Positions 51,463-62,709 are shown, counted from the first letter of the stretch. The stretch is 64,000 nt of DNA from Lucinisca nassula (GCA_963580285.1 OY757016.1:39199124-39263123); one strand, 5' to 3'. A program made the numbers and translations. The notes: generated by a model from the sequence alone, not told the origin.

Positions 51463-53000
51463 ATGCTATTCTTAATTTTAACTTGCATAAAACTGTGCTA
51501 TGCTACTGGACCTCCAACTGTAGAAACCACCATTGGTACTATAACAGGAGAAGTCAAAGACGTTAATGTATTCGGAAAAACTAGGGAAGTGGTACATTTC
51601 CACGGAATACCTTACGCAGAGCCACCTGTTGGCGATCTCAGATTCAGAAATGCAGTTCCCAAACATCCTTTAGAGTCACCGCTACTTGCTACTACACATG
51701 GGAAAGCGTGTTTTCAGATGAACATAATACCGTTGGTAGATCTGGAGAGGAGTGAAAACTGTCTTTTTCTAAATGTGTACGCGCCTGCAAATAATACTGG
51801 TGGATTAGCTGTTATGGTATACATTCATGGGGGAGCATTCGTCCATGGCGCCTCAGACCCGTATGTCAGTGATACATTGTCTGTGTTTGGAAATGTAGTT
51901 GTTGTTACTTTCAACTATAGGCTCTCAATACTTGGATTTCTTTCAACAGGAGATAAGCATGCACCTGGAAATTATGCTTTATCAGATCAGCATATGGCCA
52001 TTAGATGGGTTCATGATAATATAGAGGCTTTTGGAGGGGATCCAAATAAAGTAACATTGTTTGGGCAATCCGTCGGCGGAGTCAGTGGCGTGATTCAAAG
52101 CCTTTACAAAGAAAATGCAGGTTTCTTCCAGCGAGTCATTGCTCAGAGTGGCACTATCGCACCAAGACCATTCGACTTAAAGTTTTCAACTCCTAAAGAG
52201 GATACACAGAACTTAGGAAAACTCGTAGGTTGCAGAAGCCGAAATTCAGCTGCTCTGGTTGCCTGCCTTAGAACAATACCTGCTGAAATTCTGTATACCA
52301 CCTTAAATAATGTTTCTAACGGATTTTTTCAGTTCCCATTGCCTTTCATTGTGAATACTTTGGATGGAGAAATAATAAAACAAATGCCTAATGATTTGCT
52401 TAAAGATACTTCCGAAAAATACTCCCAACAACGTGCTATATTCTCCTCACTTGATTTTCTTTTCGGCTTCAATACCAATGAGGGTTGTTTCAATATGGGC
52501 CCGCATGTTGGTGTAACGGATGCAGACACTTTTCTACCAAACCGGACAGCCTACGAGACACAATTGGTACCACTGACTCTGTCAGTGACTTTAGCTTCAG
52601 GGGTCCCAAACTTAATCAATGAACTTATTCTACAGGTGTATACTGATTGGACGGACCCAGAAAACGAAATGAAAATACGAGAAGAGTTCGTAGCGCTTAG
52701 TACTGACACTCTATTCGCAGAAACAATTATCGAAGCCTCTATTCTTCATGATTCGCTGGCTACTGACGTTGCTAAAACATTCCTGTACGAGTTTGATGTC
52801 TTGCCTTCCGCTCATCCTATGCCTAGTCCATCGTGGTGTGACAGGGCGTCCCATGGTGATGAGATGTTTTATTTGTTTTTCGAAGAGTCTGGCGGTATTA
52901 TGACATTTGTACCAGGTTTTGAAAATTTTGAACCAGAGGATTTCGAGCGTCATGTTTCTCAAGTAATGATGACATTTTGGACCAATTTCGCTAAGACAGG
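51463..53000 (+). CDS. Secreted type-B carboxylesterase / cholinesterase-like enzyme (large exon, 3' incomplete)
   Basis: Alpha/beta-hydrolase that cleaves carboxylic esters; probably exported. The open frame starts at 51373, but the ATG at 51463 is preferred: it follows the splice acceptor at 51404 and begins a signal peptide (MLFLILTCIKLCYA). Numbered from there: HFHGIPYAEPPVGDLRF near 46-62; Cys 83 and 100 (first disulfide); oxyanion-hole HGGAF at 122-126; nucleophile GQSVG with Ser 203; Cys 257/268; NEG with Glu 340; SHGDE with His 464. GQSVG is a variant of the usual GESAG. The frame's last residues (YVLYY) are intron: the exon ends AAGACAGG|GTACGT. About 40-60 C-terminal residues are therefore elsewhere. 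Exact substrate and paralogue cannot be told. Confidence 0.85.
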
Positions 53001-53006
53001 GTACGT
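53001..53006 (+). other. Splice donor ending the esterase exon
   Basis: GTACGT follows TNFAKTG, where this protein family normally continues with DPN-type sequence. The intron splits a Gly codon (phase 2). No matching acceptor and exon was recognised up to 64000. Confidence 0.65.
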
Positions 53007-53136
53007 TCTTTATTATTAGCATAGCTTAGCAAGTATGCGTTCTATCACATAAGGTTGCCTTTATTTAGTCGATAATGTCATTGTATAAAAATGATATTAT
53101 CACACATGTAATAACACATGGCTACTGAATAAAACA

Positions 53137-53236
53137 TAGAAGCTCTTACGCGAGTGGTCATTTCATATGAAATATATGAAACGAGCCTTCGGCGGGTTTC
53201 ATAAATTTCATATAAAATGTCCACGAGTGTAAGATT
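53137..53236. mobile_element. Palindromic MITE, family P
   Basis: AAGCTCTTACGCGAGTGGTC to CCACGAGTGTAAGATTCTC, centre TTCGGC; the most symmetrical copy. Lies in the esterase intron. Confidence 0.8.
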
Positions 53237-53423
53237 CTCTTTATCATATGACTACTTTAAAACGGATTTTATCGCCTTTTAATCTGGCAAGTTTTCTACG
53301 AAAAGTGCATTGTTGACATGGACGTCGTCATGACGTTACTTTATCCCGCCAAAGTGTTATTACACGTGTGGTCATACGATTTTTATTACACGACGTTATC
53401 CACTGCTTATCAACAACGTCATA

Positions 53424-53675
53424 TAAGCCCCACCAAGCGAATTTGAGTCTTCGAGCATTCCGTCATGACAAATTTTAACTGCGCATGCCCAGCCATTCAG
53501 AGGGGCCATGGATATGGCTTTCTGTCTGAAGGTTCCTCTTGATTCACTGCTTGTATGAGTGAGCAGCGAAGGTTCTGGCGAGACTGCGCTGATGCGCAGG
53601 CTCGCCTGAAACTTCGCTGCTCGCATAAGCGATAAGTACCAAAATCGCTTGACGGGGCGCATATGATAAATCATG
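53424..53675. mobile_element. Palindrome-centred MITE, family J
   Basis: Ends ATAAGCCCCACCAAGCGA and TCGCTTGACGGGGCGCATAT. Centre GCGAAGGTTCTGGCGAGACT with its inverse around GCGCTGATGCGC. A second copy is at 58128-58557. Confidence 0.7.
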
Positions 53676-53690
53676 TTTATCCCATATTTT

Positions 53691-56600
53691 TTTAGCTCAC
53701 CTGACCGAAGGTCATGGTGAGCTTTTGTGACAGTAAGATGTCCGGCGTCGTCGTGCGTCGTGCGTCGTCCGTCGTCCGTCGTGCGTCGTCCGTGCGTAAA
53801 CTTTTTCTTGTGAACACACTAGAGGCCACAGTTTTGGTCCAATTATCATCAAACTTGCTCAGAATGATAATCATGACAATATCTCGGTCAAGTTCGAATT
53901 TGGGTCATGTCGGGTAAAAAAGTAGGTCAGTAGGTCAAATCATAGAAAAACCTTGTGAACACTCGAGAGGCCACAATTTTGGTCCAATCATCATCAAACT
54001 TGCTCAGAATGATCATTGTGACAATATTTTAGTGAAGTTTGAATATGGATCATGTCGGCTTAAAAAGTAGGTCAGCGGGTCAAATCATAGAAAAACCTTG
54101 TGAACACCCTAGAGGCCACAATTTTGGTCCAATCATAATCAAACTTGCTCAGAATGATCATCATGACAATATCTTGGTCAAGTTCGAATATGGGTCATGT
54201 CCGGTCAAAAAGTAGGTCAGTAGGTCAAATCATAGAAAAACCTTGTGAACACTCTGAAGGCCACTGTTTTGGTCCAATTATCATGAAACTTGCTCAGAAT
54301 GACCATTGTGACAATATTTCAGTCCAGTTCGAATATGGGTCATATCGGGTTAAAAAGTAGGTCAGCGGGTCAAATCATATAAAAACCTTGTGAACACCCT
54401 AGGGGCCACAATTTTGGTCCAATCATAATCAAACTTGCTCAGAATGATCATCATGACAATATCTCGGTCAAGTTTGAATATGGGTCATGTCCGGTTGAAA
54501 AGTAGGTCAGTAGGTCAAATCATAGAAAAACCTTGTGAATACTCAGGAGGCCACAAGTTTGGTTAAATCATTAATCTTGCTCAGAATGGTCATTGTGACA
54601 ATATCTTGGCTAAGTTTGAATAAAGGTCTTTTCGGGTCAAAAAGTAGGTCAGTAGGTCAAATTAAAGAAAAAACTTGTGAACACTCTAGTTTTACATAGA
54701 CTTATATAGGGAAAATCTTTAAAAATCCTTTTCTCTGAAACCACAAGGCCTAGGTCTTTTATATTTGGTATGAAGCTTCATCTAAAAGACCCCTAACAAG
54801 ATTATTCAAATGATAGTGCTGAGGCCAAAAATGTCCCCGCCCCCGGGCCCTTTGGTTTTACATAGGCTTATATAGGGAAAATCTTTAAAAATCTTCTGCT
54901 CTGAAGCTGCAAGGCCCAGGACTTTGATATTTGGTATTAAGCTTTATCTAGTGGACCCCTACCAAGATTGTTCAAATTATAGTGCTGGGGCAAAAAATGC
55001 CCCCGTTCCGGGGCCCTTTGGTTTTACATGGCCTTATATAGGGAAAATCTTTAAAAATCTTCTTCTCTGAAACCGCAAGGTCCAGGACTTTGATATTTAG
55101 AATGAAGCTTCATCCATTGGACCTCTACCAAGATTGTTCAAATTATCGCCCTTGGGCCAAAAATGCCCCCGCTCAGGGGCCCTTTGTTTTTACATAGACT
55201 TATATAGGGAAAATCTTTAAAAATCCTTTTCTCTGAAACCACAAGGCCTAGGTCTTTTATATTTGGTATGAAGCTTCATCTAAAAGACCCCTAACAAGAT
55301 TATTCAAATGATAGTGCTGAGGCCAAAAATGTCCCCACCCCCGGGCCCTTTGGTTTTACATAGGCTTATATAGGGAAAATCTTTAAAAATCTTCTGCTCT
55401 GAAACTGCAAGGCCCAGGACTTTGATATTTGGTATTAAGCTTTATCTAGTGGACCCCTACCAAGATTGTTCAAATTATAGTGCTGGGGCAAAAAAAGCCT
55501 CCACCTGGGGCCCTTTGGTTTTACATAGGCTTATATAGGGAAAATCTTTAAAAATCTTCTTCTCTGAAACCGCAAGGCCCAGGACTTTGATATTTTGTAT
55601 GAAGCTTCATCTAGTGGACCCCTACCAAGATTGTTCAAATTATAGCCCTTGGGCCAAAAATCCCCCTGCTCAGGGGCCCTTTGGTTTTACATAGACTTAT
55701 ATAGGGAAAATCTTTAGAAATCTTCTTCTCTGAAACCGCAAGGTCCAGGACTTTGATATTTAGAATGAAGCTTCATCCAATGGACCTCTACCAAGATTGT
55801 TCAAACTATCGCCCTTGGGCCAAAAATGCCCCCGCTCAGGGGCCCTTTGTTTTTACATAGACTTATATAGGGAAAATCTTTAAAAATCCTTTTCTCTGAA
55901 ACCACAAGGCCTAGGTCTTTTATATTTGGTATGAAGCTTCATCTAAAAGACCCCTAACAAGATTATTCAAATGATAGTGCTGAGGCCAAAAATGTCCCCG
56001 CCGCCGGGCCCTTTGGTTTTACATAGGCTTATATAGGGAAAATCTTTAAAAATCTTCTGCTCTGAAACTGCAAGGCCCAGGACTTTGATATTTGGAATTA
56101 AGCTTTATCTAGTGGACCCCTACCAAGATTGTTCAAATTATAGTGCTGGGGCAAAAAAAGCCTCCGACTGGGACCCTTTGGTTTTACATGGCCTTATATA
56201 GGGAAAATCTTTAAAAATCTTCTTCTCTGAAACCGCAAGGCCCAGGACTTTGATATTTTGTATGAAGCTTCATCTAGTGGACCCCTACCAAGATTGTTCA
56301 AATTATAGCCCTTGGGCCAAAAATGCCAAGGCTCAGGGGCCCTTTGGTTTTACATAGACTTATATAGGGAAAATCTTTAAAAATCTTCTTCTCTGAAACC
56401 ACAAGGCCTAGGTCTTTTATATTTGGTATGAAGCTTCTTCTAAAGGACCCCTACCAAGATGATTCAAATTATATTGCTGGGGCCAAAAGTGGCCCCGTCC
56501 CGGGGCCCTTTGGTTTTACATAGACTTATATAGGGATAATCTTTAAAAATCTTCTCTGAAACCACAAGGCCCAGGACTTTGAAATTTGGTATGAAGTTGC

Positions 56601-57330
56601 ATCTAATGGACCTCTACCAAGATTGTTAAAATTATAGCCCTTGGGCCAAAAATGCCCCCACTCTGGGGCCCTATGGTTTTACATAGACTTACATGGGGAA
56701 AATCTTCAAAAATCTTCTTCTCTGAAACCACAAGGCCTGGGTCTTTGATATTTGGTATGAAGCTGCATCTAGTGGACCTCTATCAAAATTATTCAAATTA
56801 TAGCCCTGGTACCAAAAATGTCCCCGCTCCGGGGCCCTTTGGTTTTGCATAGACTTATATAGGGAAATCTTTAAAAATCTTCTCTGAAACTGCAAGGCCA
56901 AGGCCTTTGATATTTAGTATGGAGCTTTATCTAGTGGACCTCTACCAAGATTGTTCAAATTATAGCCCTGGGGCCACAAATGCCCCCACCCCGGGCCGGG
57001 GCCCTTTGTTTTTACATAGATTTATATAGCCCTGGGGCCATTTGGTTTTGCATAGGCTTATGTAGGGAATATCTTTAAAAAAAATCTTCTTCTCTGAAAC
57101 TGCAAGGCCCAGGTCTTTGAAATTTGATGTGTAGCTTTATCTAGTGGACCTTTGCCAAGATTGTTCTAATTATAGCCTTTGTTGATGTTTGGTATGAAGC
57201 TTCACCTTTAAGACCTCCCTCAACATTATGCACATTAAAACCCTGGGGCCAATAATGGCCCTCTCTGGGGCCCACTTGTTACACTATGGATCAGGTGAGC
57301 GATCCAGGGCCATCATGGCCCTCTTGTTTT
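53691..57330 (+). mobile_element. 3.6-kb composite element with two satellite arrays
   Basis: Starts with a stem-loop (AGCTCACCTGACCGAAGGTC...), then a CGTCGTGCGTCG run (53747-53797). Array 1 (53800-54690): ~147-bp units with AACCTTGTGAACACTC and GGTCCAATCATCATCAAACT. Array 2 (54690-57250): about fifteen ~167-bp units with ACTTATATAGGGAAAATCTT. It ends TCAGGTGAGCG and the hairpin GGGCCATCATGGCCC. The ends GCTCACCTG and CAGGTGAGC are inverted. Helitron-like relatives are possible but no CTRR end was confirmed. Confidence 0.7.
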
Positions 57331-57487
57331 AACTTCTTGGGAAATTATATCCGAGGGGTCATTTCACATGATAAGTGTTAAACTCACTGGAGACTTGTTT
57401 CATTATCTACAACAGAAACGACCACTCTCGTAAGTTCCTCTATTGTCTAAATATTGCCTTTGGAGTCTAACCGTGACACATTCTTAC

Positions 57488-57802
57488 TACATGCCGGCCT
57501 CGGTAGCTCAGTCGGATACGCGTCTGACTGGTGATCAGGAGGACGCGGGTTCGATACCTGCCTGGGCCGGCAACATTCTTTCGTGGAGATTGATCATGAA
57601 ATATTTTCTACGGTCATTTTCTCCCTTCCGCTGATTCAAGAAGGGCAGTTGTCAGTTTCTGGCGAAAAAATGTGCACTGTACTGGTTAACCGCTTACGTA
57701 TAAGCCTGCCCAGGAAAATTGTGGATAGTTAAACTGACCGGCTCAAAAATGACCTCAATATTGTTGACTGGGTCGTTAAACTCCAAAAACAAACAAACAT
57801 TC
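57488..57802 (+). mobile_element. tRNA-derived SINE, full length
   Basis: tRNA-like head: GCCGGCCT (57493) pairs with GGGCCGGC, A box TAGCTCAGTCGG, B box GGTTCGATACC. The body contains CTTCCGCTGATTC and the 3' end GGGTCGTTAAACTCC followed by AAAAACAAAC. No terminator after the head. Confidence 0.8.
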
Positions 57803-58127
57803 TTACTACATAATCATGTTATTGTTATTACATGTATGTATGAACTAGAGTTGTCAGAGGACTTGACTATGGCCGCGATGTAGCGCATTCTAATGAAAAA
57901 CAGGGATCGAATGCGTGACCTCCTGATTACCAGCCAGGAGGCCCACCATTTCTTACATAATACAATTCATCATCATTGCACAGTATATCAAGTTTGAGGC
58001 TTCTAAACTTATAGTTTCTGAGAAATAATTGACACAAAATTAAACTGGCCAAAACGGAGAGAACGAACAATAAAACAACACATAACAATAGCACTTAACA
58101 ATAAGACCACCAAAGCCAATTGCCTCT
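57803..58127. repeat. Unassigned with a unit of a weak dispersed repeat
   Basis: CATCATTGCACAGTATATCA and AAGTTTGAGGCTTCTAAAC recur, diverged, at 58560, 59420 and 59745. No gene. Confidence 0.4.
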
Positions 58128-58557
58128 TGCATGAGCCCCGCCAAGCGAATTTGTGTCTTCGAGCATTCCGTCATGATAAATTTTAACTGCGCATGCCCAG
58201 CAATTCAGAGGGACCAGGGTATTCACCATATTTGCATTATTTGCTGGCTCCCAGCTTGCACATTGTCAATATTGGAAAAACAGGTAACTAGACCCCCCTG
58301 ACCTTTTAAGATCAGTGGGGTCTGGTTACCTGTTTTTCCAACGCTGATAACCTTCAGACTAGGAACCAGCAGATAATGCAAATAAGGTGAATTGGCTTTC
58401 TGTCTGAAGGTTCCTCTTGATTCACTGTTTGTATGTGCGAGCAGCGAAGGTTCTGACCGGCATGTAGTAAGACTGTGCGGATGCGCAGGCTCGCCTGAAC
58501 CTTCGCTGCTCGCATACGCGATAAGTACCAAAATCGCTTGACAGGGCCCACATGATA
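58128..58557. mobile_element. Family J MITE carrying a nested palindromic MITE
   Basis: Outer ends ATGAGCCCCGCCAAGCGA / TCGCTTGACAGGGCCCACAT. Compared with 53424-53675, a ~172-bp palindrome (58219-58390) is inserted: TATTCACCATATTTGCATTA is mirrored by TAATGCAAATAAGGTGAATT, with inner arms AAAACAGGTAACTAGACCCC. The inserted element is symmetrical almost throughout. Confidence 0.75.
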
Positions 58558-59280
58558 TAACTCATCAACATTGCATGGTAAACCAAGTGTGAGCCTTCTA
58601 TTTTTTATAATGCCTAAAATGTTTGACATCTTTTTATCATTGGTCTATAGTGGGAGACAGAATGAACAGATGATTAGATTAAGCACGCTGAGAAAACCGA
58701 AAGAGTAGATATACTTCAGGAACTGGTCGAACCAGAACCCAAAAAAACATCCAATACATCAAAGGGAAACACCTAATAAACACAAAATCACAGGCGACAA
58801 GCCGAGTCAGCAGCTCTTTCCCAAACAGATGACAACTCATCTACCTTTACTAAGGCTGGCACGATCAATCGAAATATCGATCGATAATTTCCACAAAAAT
58901 GATTATCATTACTGATTTGCTTGTAATCGATTATTTGATAGACCCTGATGAGACGCCGCGTTCTGCGGCGTCTCATCTGGGTCGACACTGTTTGCTCAGG
59001 CCTGTGTGTTCAAATACATATGGACAAGTACAATGCATGTATTTTTTAAGAGTCGTGCTCAGACAGAAAGCCAGACAGGTAAAATTATTACCAAATCTTC
59101 AGTAATTACTAATCGATTATTGATCACAATGGCATGACTGATCATCGATTATATTTCAGCTGCGATTAGCCAGCCCTAACCTTTACTGAACTAAATTTGA
59201 ACAAACAGAAGTTTTAAAAGGAAAATATTTAAAACATCCAAAATTGAACAGTACCGAACATAAAACAAGAGAAACCGCAA
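58558..59280. other. Mostly unassigned; family H-type hairpin at 58935-58985
   Basis: CCTGATGAGACGCCGCGTTC and inverse: the family H centre with paired C-to-G change (GATGAG/CTCATC instead of GATCAG/CTGATC). Repeated ATCGATTA motifs flank it (58865-58935, 59108-59165). Confidence 0.45.
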
Positions 59281-59281
59281 C

Positions 59282-59400
59282 GCCCAACGAAAGTGCCGCC
59301 TTAGGACGGCCAGTAATAATTTTCATGTGTTAAAACCGTTTCACAAGGACCCAACCTTCGCCCTCATCTTCCTCATATTATTTAGTTGGCTGTCCATTGT
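59282..59400 (-). mobile_element. Old PLE tail fragment
   Basis: GCCGCCTTAGGACGGCCAGT and CCTTCGCCCTCATCTTCC resemble the conserved tail middle. Confidence 0.5.
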
Positions 59401-59449
59401 CTCTTACTCGATGTTAGCCATCATCATTGCATAGGTTGCCAAGTTTGAG

Positions 59450-59598
59450 CCCAGCAGGCACATGACGTATTTGTGACGTCACATCGACGTCGGATCAACG
59501 TCATGACGATTATGCAACGTCATATCAACGTCGGTGCAACGTCGTGACGTTGCACCGACGTTGATTTGACGTTGCCCTAGCGACGTGTGCCTGCTGGG
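59450..59598. mobile_element. MITE with CCCAGCAGGCAC termini
   Basis: CCCAGCAGGCACATGACG at the left, inverse GTGTGCCTGCTGGG at the right; interior of repeated AACGTC/GACGTT motifs forming a long palindrome. This end sequence is familiar from invertebrate MITEs, but I do not assign a superfamily. Confidence 0.75.
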
Positions 59599-59854
59599 AG
59601 GCGTCTAGCTATTATTGATCCTAAAAAAATCTCTGACGGAAGTTTATCGTCGGCCTATATTATTCAGAAGAGAAAGAAGAATGAAAGAACAAATGAACAA
59701 ATAAGCCGAGAAAGCTCATTGTCTCTTACACGATAAAAGTCGTCATTATTGCATTGGATACCAAGTTTGAAACCCAAGATAGGCGTCCTATTTTTAATAA
59801 AAATAAAAAATGAGTTCCTTTAAGAGCAATGAAAACATTCATAAGAAAGAAGAT

Positions 59855-59900
59855 GGGTCATACTACGTAGTTTCGGCTAATAAAGCCTCATCAGTGACCC
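59855..59900 (-). ncRNA. Type I hammerhead ribozyme, divergent and intact
   Basis: Minus strand: GGGTCA, CTGATGA, stem II GGCT-TTATT-AGCC, GAAAC, stem III ACTACGTAGT, cleavage base A, then TGACCC. Helix I is six perfect pairs. Stems I, II and III all differ from the 8.6 kb ribozymes but stay paired. Cleavage is predicted between complements of 59861 and 59860. It lies ~450 bp upstream of a PLE relic in the opposite orientation. Confidence 0.85.
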
Positions 59901-60109
59901 TATAATGATCCGGCAAAGAAAGCCAGAGGAAACATACTGCAATTTTGCGAATTTCGAATAGGCAGTCGATACAAAGACTGATATAAAACAAAATGGGGTC
60001 CAACTAATTAAAAACCTGTCTAGAATATGAGTCTAAACCAATAATTAATTTTCTGATTTCTCAGAATATTCACGCTGATCTGAAAGGATAAAATCAATTT
60101 TAGCTCCTT

Positions 60110-60616
60110 AGTAAAAACAACTTGTTCAACTGACCGTTCTCGCGGTTAATATTATTGCTGTATTTCGTCTTTTCATGTGTGTATTGGTAATATCTTTTTA
60201 TTTGATAGCAGTTTAGACATTTTGTGGTAAACTAACTGTTCTTTTGGCTTTCCACCAGTGACTTTTTCATTATAGTAATGTTAATATCGCATTTCTTCTA
60301 GAAGGTAATTGCACCGATTGGTGGTCATTACCTTCTCTTCTGTATTGGTTACCTAAACTTCATAAAAGCACAAATATAGAACAGTTTCATAAAAGTTCAA
60401 GGGCCATTACTGAACTTTCTTAATTGCTGACTTCATGTCTTACTGTCATCAGAGATTAATGAGGATCGGAGTGCCTGGAGAAAAACCACTGATGAGAAAA
60501 TCAATTTAAGCCTATCAGTACTTAACTGACCGTTCCAAGGCCGGACTTTTGCTGAACAGCCTTTTTGCCATTTTGTCGAAAAGAAACTGTCCTTGTAATG
60601 TTTCAATTGTTATCCT
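60110..60616 (+). pseudogene. Scrambled PLE relics: tail, RT fragment, tail
   Basis: Tail blocks at 60115-60270 and 60500-60616 enclose an RT piece at 60338-60450 whose translation has LYWLPKLHKS and ITELS then LLTSCLTVI (copy A: LYWLPKLHKK, TTELSKLLTSCLTAI). Badly decayed; a joined set of partial copies. Confidence 0.7.
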
Positions 60617-60843
60617 GGGGCCAGATGTTCAAAGCATCGTAAGCTTAACGAGCTCGTTAGTGGTCAAATTGTTGACTGTTCTTGCAAGTACAATATTGAA
60701 AATTTCGGTATTTTTGCTGACAAAATGTGAGCAGCTTTGCTCTCATTTTTCAGCAAAAATTTCAGCATATTTCCATATATAATGATCAAAGTTTTAACGA
60801 TACGTTAACTAACGACGTCGTTAGTTTTTAACAACTGGCCCCT
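60617..60843. mobile_element. MITE nested in a PLE tail
   Basis: GGGGCCAGATGTTCAAAGCA at the left and the inverse AACAACTGGCCCC at the right; the tail resumes after it (GTGTTTCTTTCCCTTTAGTA). Ends resemble GGGGCCAGTTGTT-type MITEs of fish and invertebrates (recalled). Confidence 0.7.
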
Positions 60844-60960
60844 GTTGTTTTATATTGGTGTTTCTTTCCCTTTAGTATCTTGGTTTGGATGTGCTATGTG
60901 AATGGTTAGATTCCTGATCATTGCTCTCCTTTTTATGTTCTAACTTTTATAGTACTTAAG
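60844..60960 (+). mobile_element. PLE 3' tail end
   Basis: GTGTTTCTTTCCCTTTAGTA to GATTCCTGATCATTGCTCTC, the last part of the tail split by the MITE. Confidence 0.65.
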
Positions 60961-61019
60961 AAATATTTGACGAAATATTGACATTTTTGGAGAGAAATAA
61001 GCCACGCGAGCCTTATACG

Positions 61020-61215
61020 ATTATAACATAAAGTAGAAGTGAAAGCAAGGATCAGAAATCGATACAATTAACCCACATCTCCCATCAGAGACACCAAACG
61101 GAAAGAAACACACATTTAATACTTAGACCCTAATGGAAACATCAATTGCGGAAAGCCAAGATGACAGTTACTTTCCCACAAAATGGCCAATTGGCTATCA
61201 AAAACAAACCCGACA
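61020..61215 (-). mobile_element. PLE 3' tail fragment
   Basis: TAAAGTAGAAGTGAAAGCAA to CAATTGGCTATCAAAAACAA. Only the distal ~190 bp. Confidence 0.7.
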
Positions 61216-62437
61216 AACTATAAAAGTAATCCGTTTTTTAACCATTGTTACAAACACTGATGACCAGTCAATAGAATATAGCATTGAACCAGGCATCATC
61301 TCTTCTTAAATGCTTACGGAGCAAAAGTAGACCTTAGGAAATCTAAGTCCACGGTTAGGTTGTCTCCGCCAAAGGGCGTACACAATTACACGGATGACAT
61401 GTTAAAAGAAAATAACATTCAACTTGTCATGATTTTTTCTTAAATGGCAAAGGTTACCCTTAGGATAGTCTACGTCCGTGGGTACATACAATCCGTCAAT
61501 TCGGATACCTTTATTTATGTTTTATATTGCAATCAGCCATTCAAGTAATATAATAAAAGGGGAGAATAACTGCACGCTATAATCGTTAACGACCTTTTAT
61601 ACCAATACGTCCAGTGACCGTTTAAAGATCGCTCACCAAATTGCAAGATGCACATTTTCTATCCGGGAAAACAACCAAACTCCAAGTTATTATCTTTACA
61701 ATGTTAATTACATTTTCAGAAATTTTTGCTAGATTTTTACCTGCTCGGCTTTCTTGGATTGAATGGTGCGTTGGAATAATTATGCACTACTACTGCAGTC
61801 GTGTCGGAACCTAAAAATAATTTCCAAAGCTAAAATAAACTATTTGTTTGCGGATTTTCATACAAAATATAAAGGGCCGAGAAACTGTTATTTCAACGAC
61901 CGTGTTTTTTCTTACGTCTTTATGTTGAGGTGACATCAGAAACGTTGCACTCTTTGAAATCATGTTACGCTACGTGTGTGCGCGCCATTTTAACATACCG
62001 CACTGTATGGAGTGGGGGGGGGGGGGGTTTGAAATTTACTAAACTGATGCAAAACCCCATGTTTTATTTTTTTATTTATTTTAGATTGCATTATAAAACG
62101 AATACTGTGCCTTTAATAAAACACAAACGGTTCGCCGCGACAATTCTTTTAGGATTCGCTAAAACTAAACCATATAAAATATAAAATTGTCTAAGGATCA
62201 TCGACTATATTTTATCATTTAAGACATTGACTATGTAGGTCTCAGTAAGTCTCAATAACGCATCAGTAATTACAGAGCATCAGGTAACATCTGGCATAAT
62301 ACAGTCCTGAAATAGGAGTGAAGACATTGATCTGGAATCGATACAATTGCATCTTCAAACCAAGACACCAAACGGTTTGAAGCACAAAGGGAACGGTACA
62401 AAAATTTAAAATTTTAGCCGGTGTACAGCATTTCCTA
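61216..62437. other. Unassigned stretch
   Basis: Contains a short repeat shared with 26825-26890 (GAATAACTGCACGCTATAAT), a G-run near 62012-62025, and a faint PLE tail remnant at 62300-62400 on the minus strand. The 84-codon frame at 61930-62184 has no domain. Confidence 0.4.
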
Positions 62438-62701
62438 CATCACGCGAACAAGTGCGTGAAATGGAGACCCCTCTTTACTCCACTTTATATAGAGAAAACT
62501 GGTTTAAGGGGGTATTCATTATTTTTCTTATTTTTTCTCCAAGACATAGGCTGTGGGTACTCGTTAGAACCGGTTCTAACGAGCACCAACAACCTGTGTT
62601 TGCAGTATTAAGAAGAAAAATATCACGGATTTTCATCAGAAAAATGGCCATTTCGGAGATGTGAAAAATGCACTATGTCGCACGGGTGAGTTATCGTAAT
62701 G
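62438..62701. mobile_element. MITE family B with a shortened hairpin
   Basis: CATCACGCGAACAAGTGCGT to GGTGAGTTATCGTAATG. The hairpin centre has lost its loop region: AGAACCGGTTCT is now a perfect palindrome. Confidence 0.8.
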
Positions 62702-62709
62702 GAATTTTC

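Noticed and set aside
53396..53674. 92-codon minus-strand frame after the esterase (also 58223-58629)
   Set aside because: Both frames translate the family J MITE; the shared peptide simply reflects repeat identity.
58940..58985. Rho-type terminator or riboswitch-like hairpins
   Set aside because: Strong GC hairpins here are MITE centres in a eukaryotic genome; bacterial termination does not apply.
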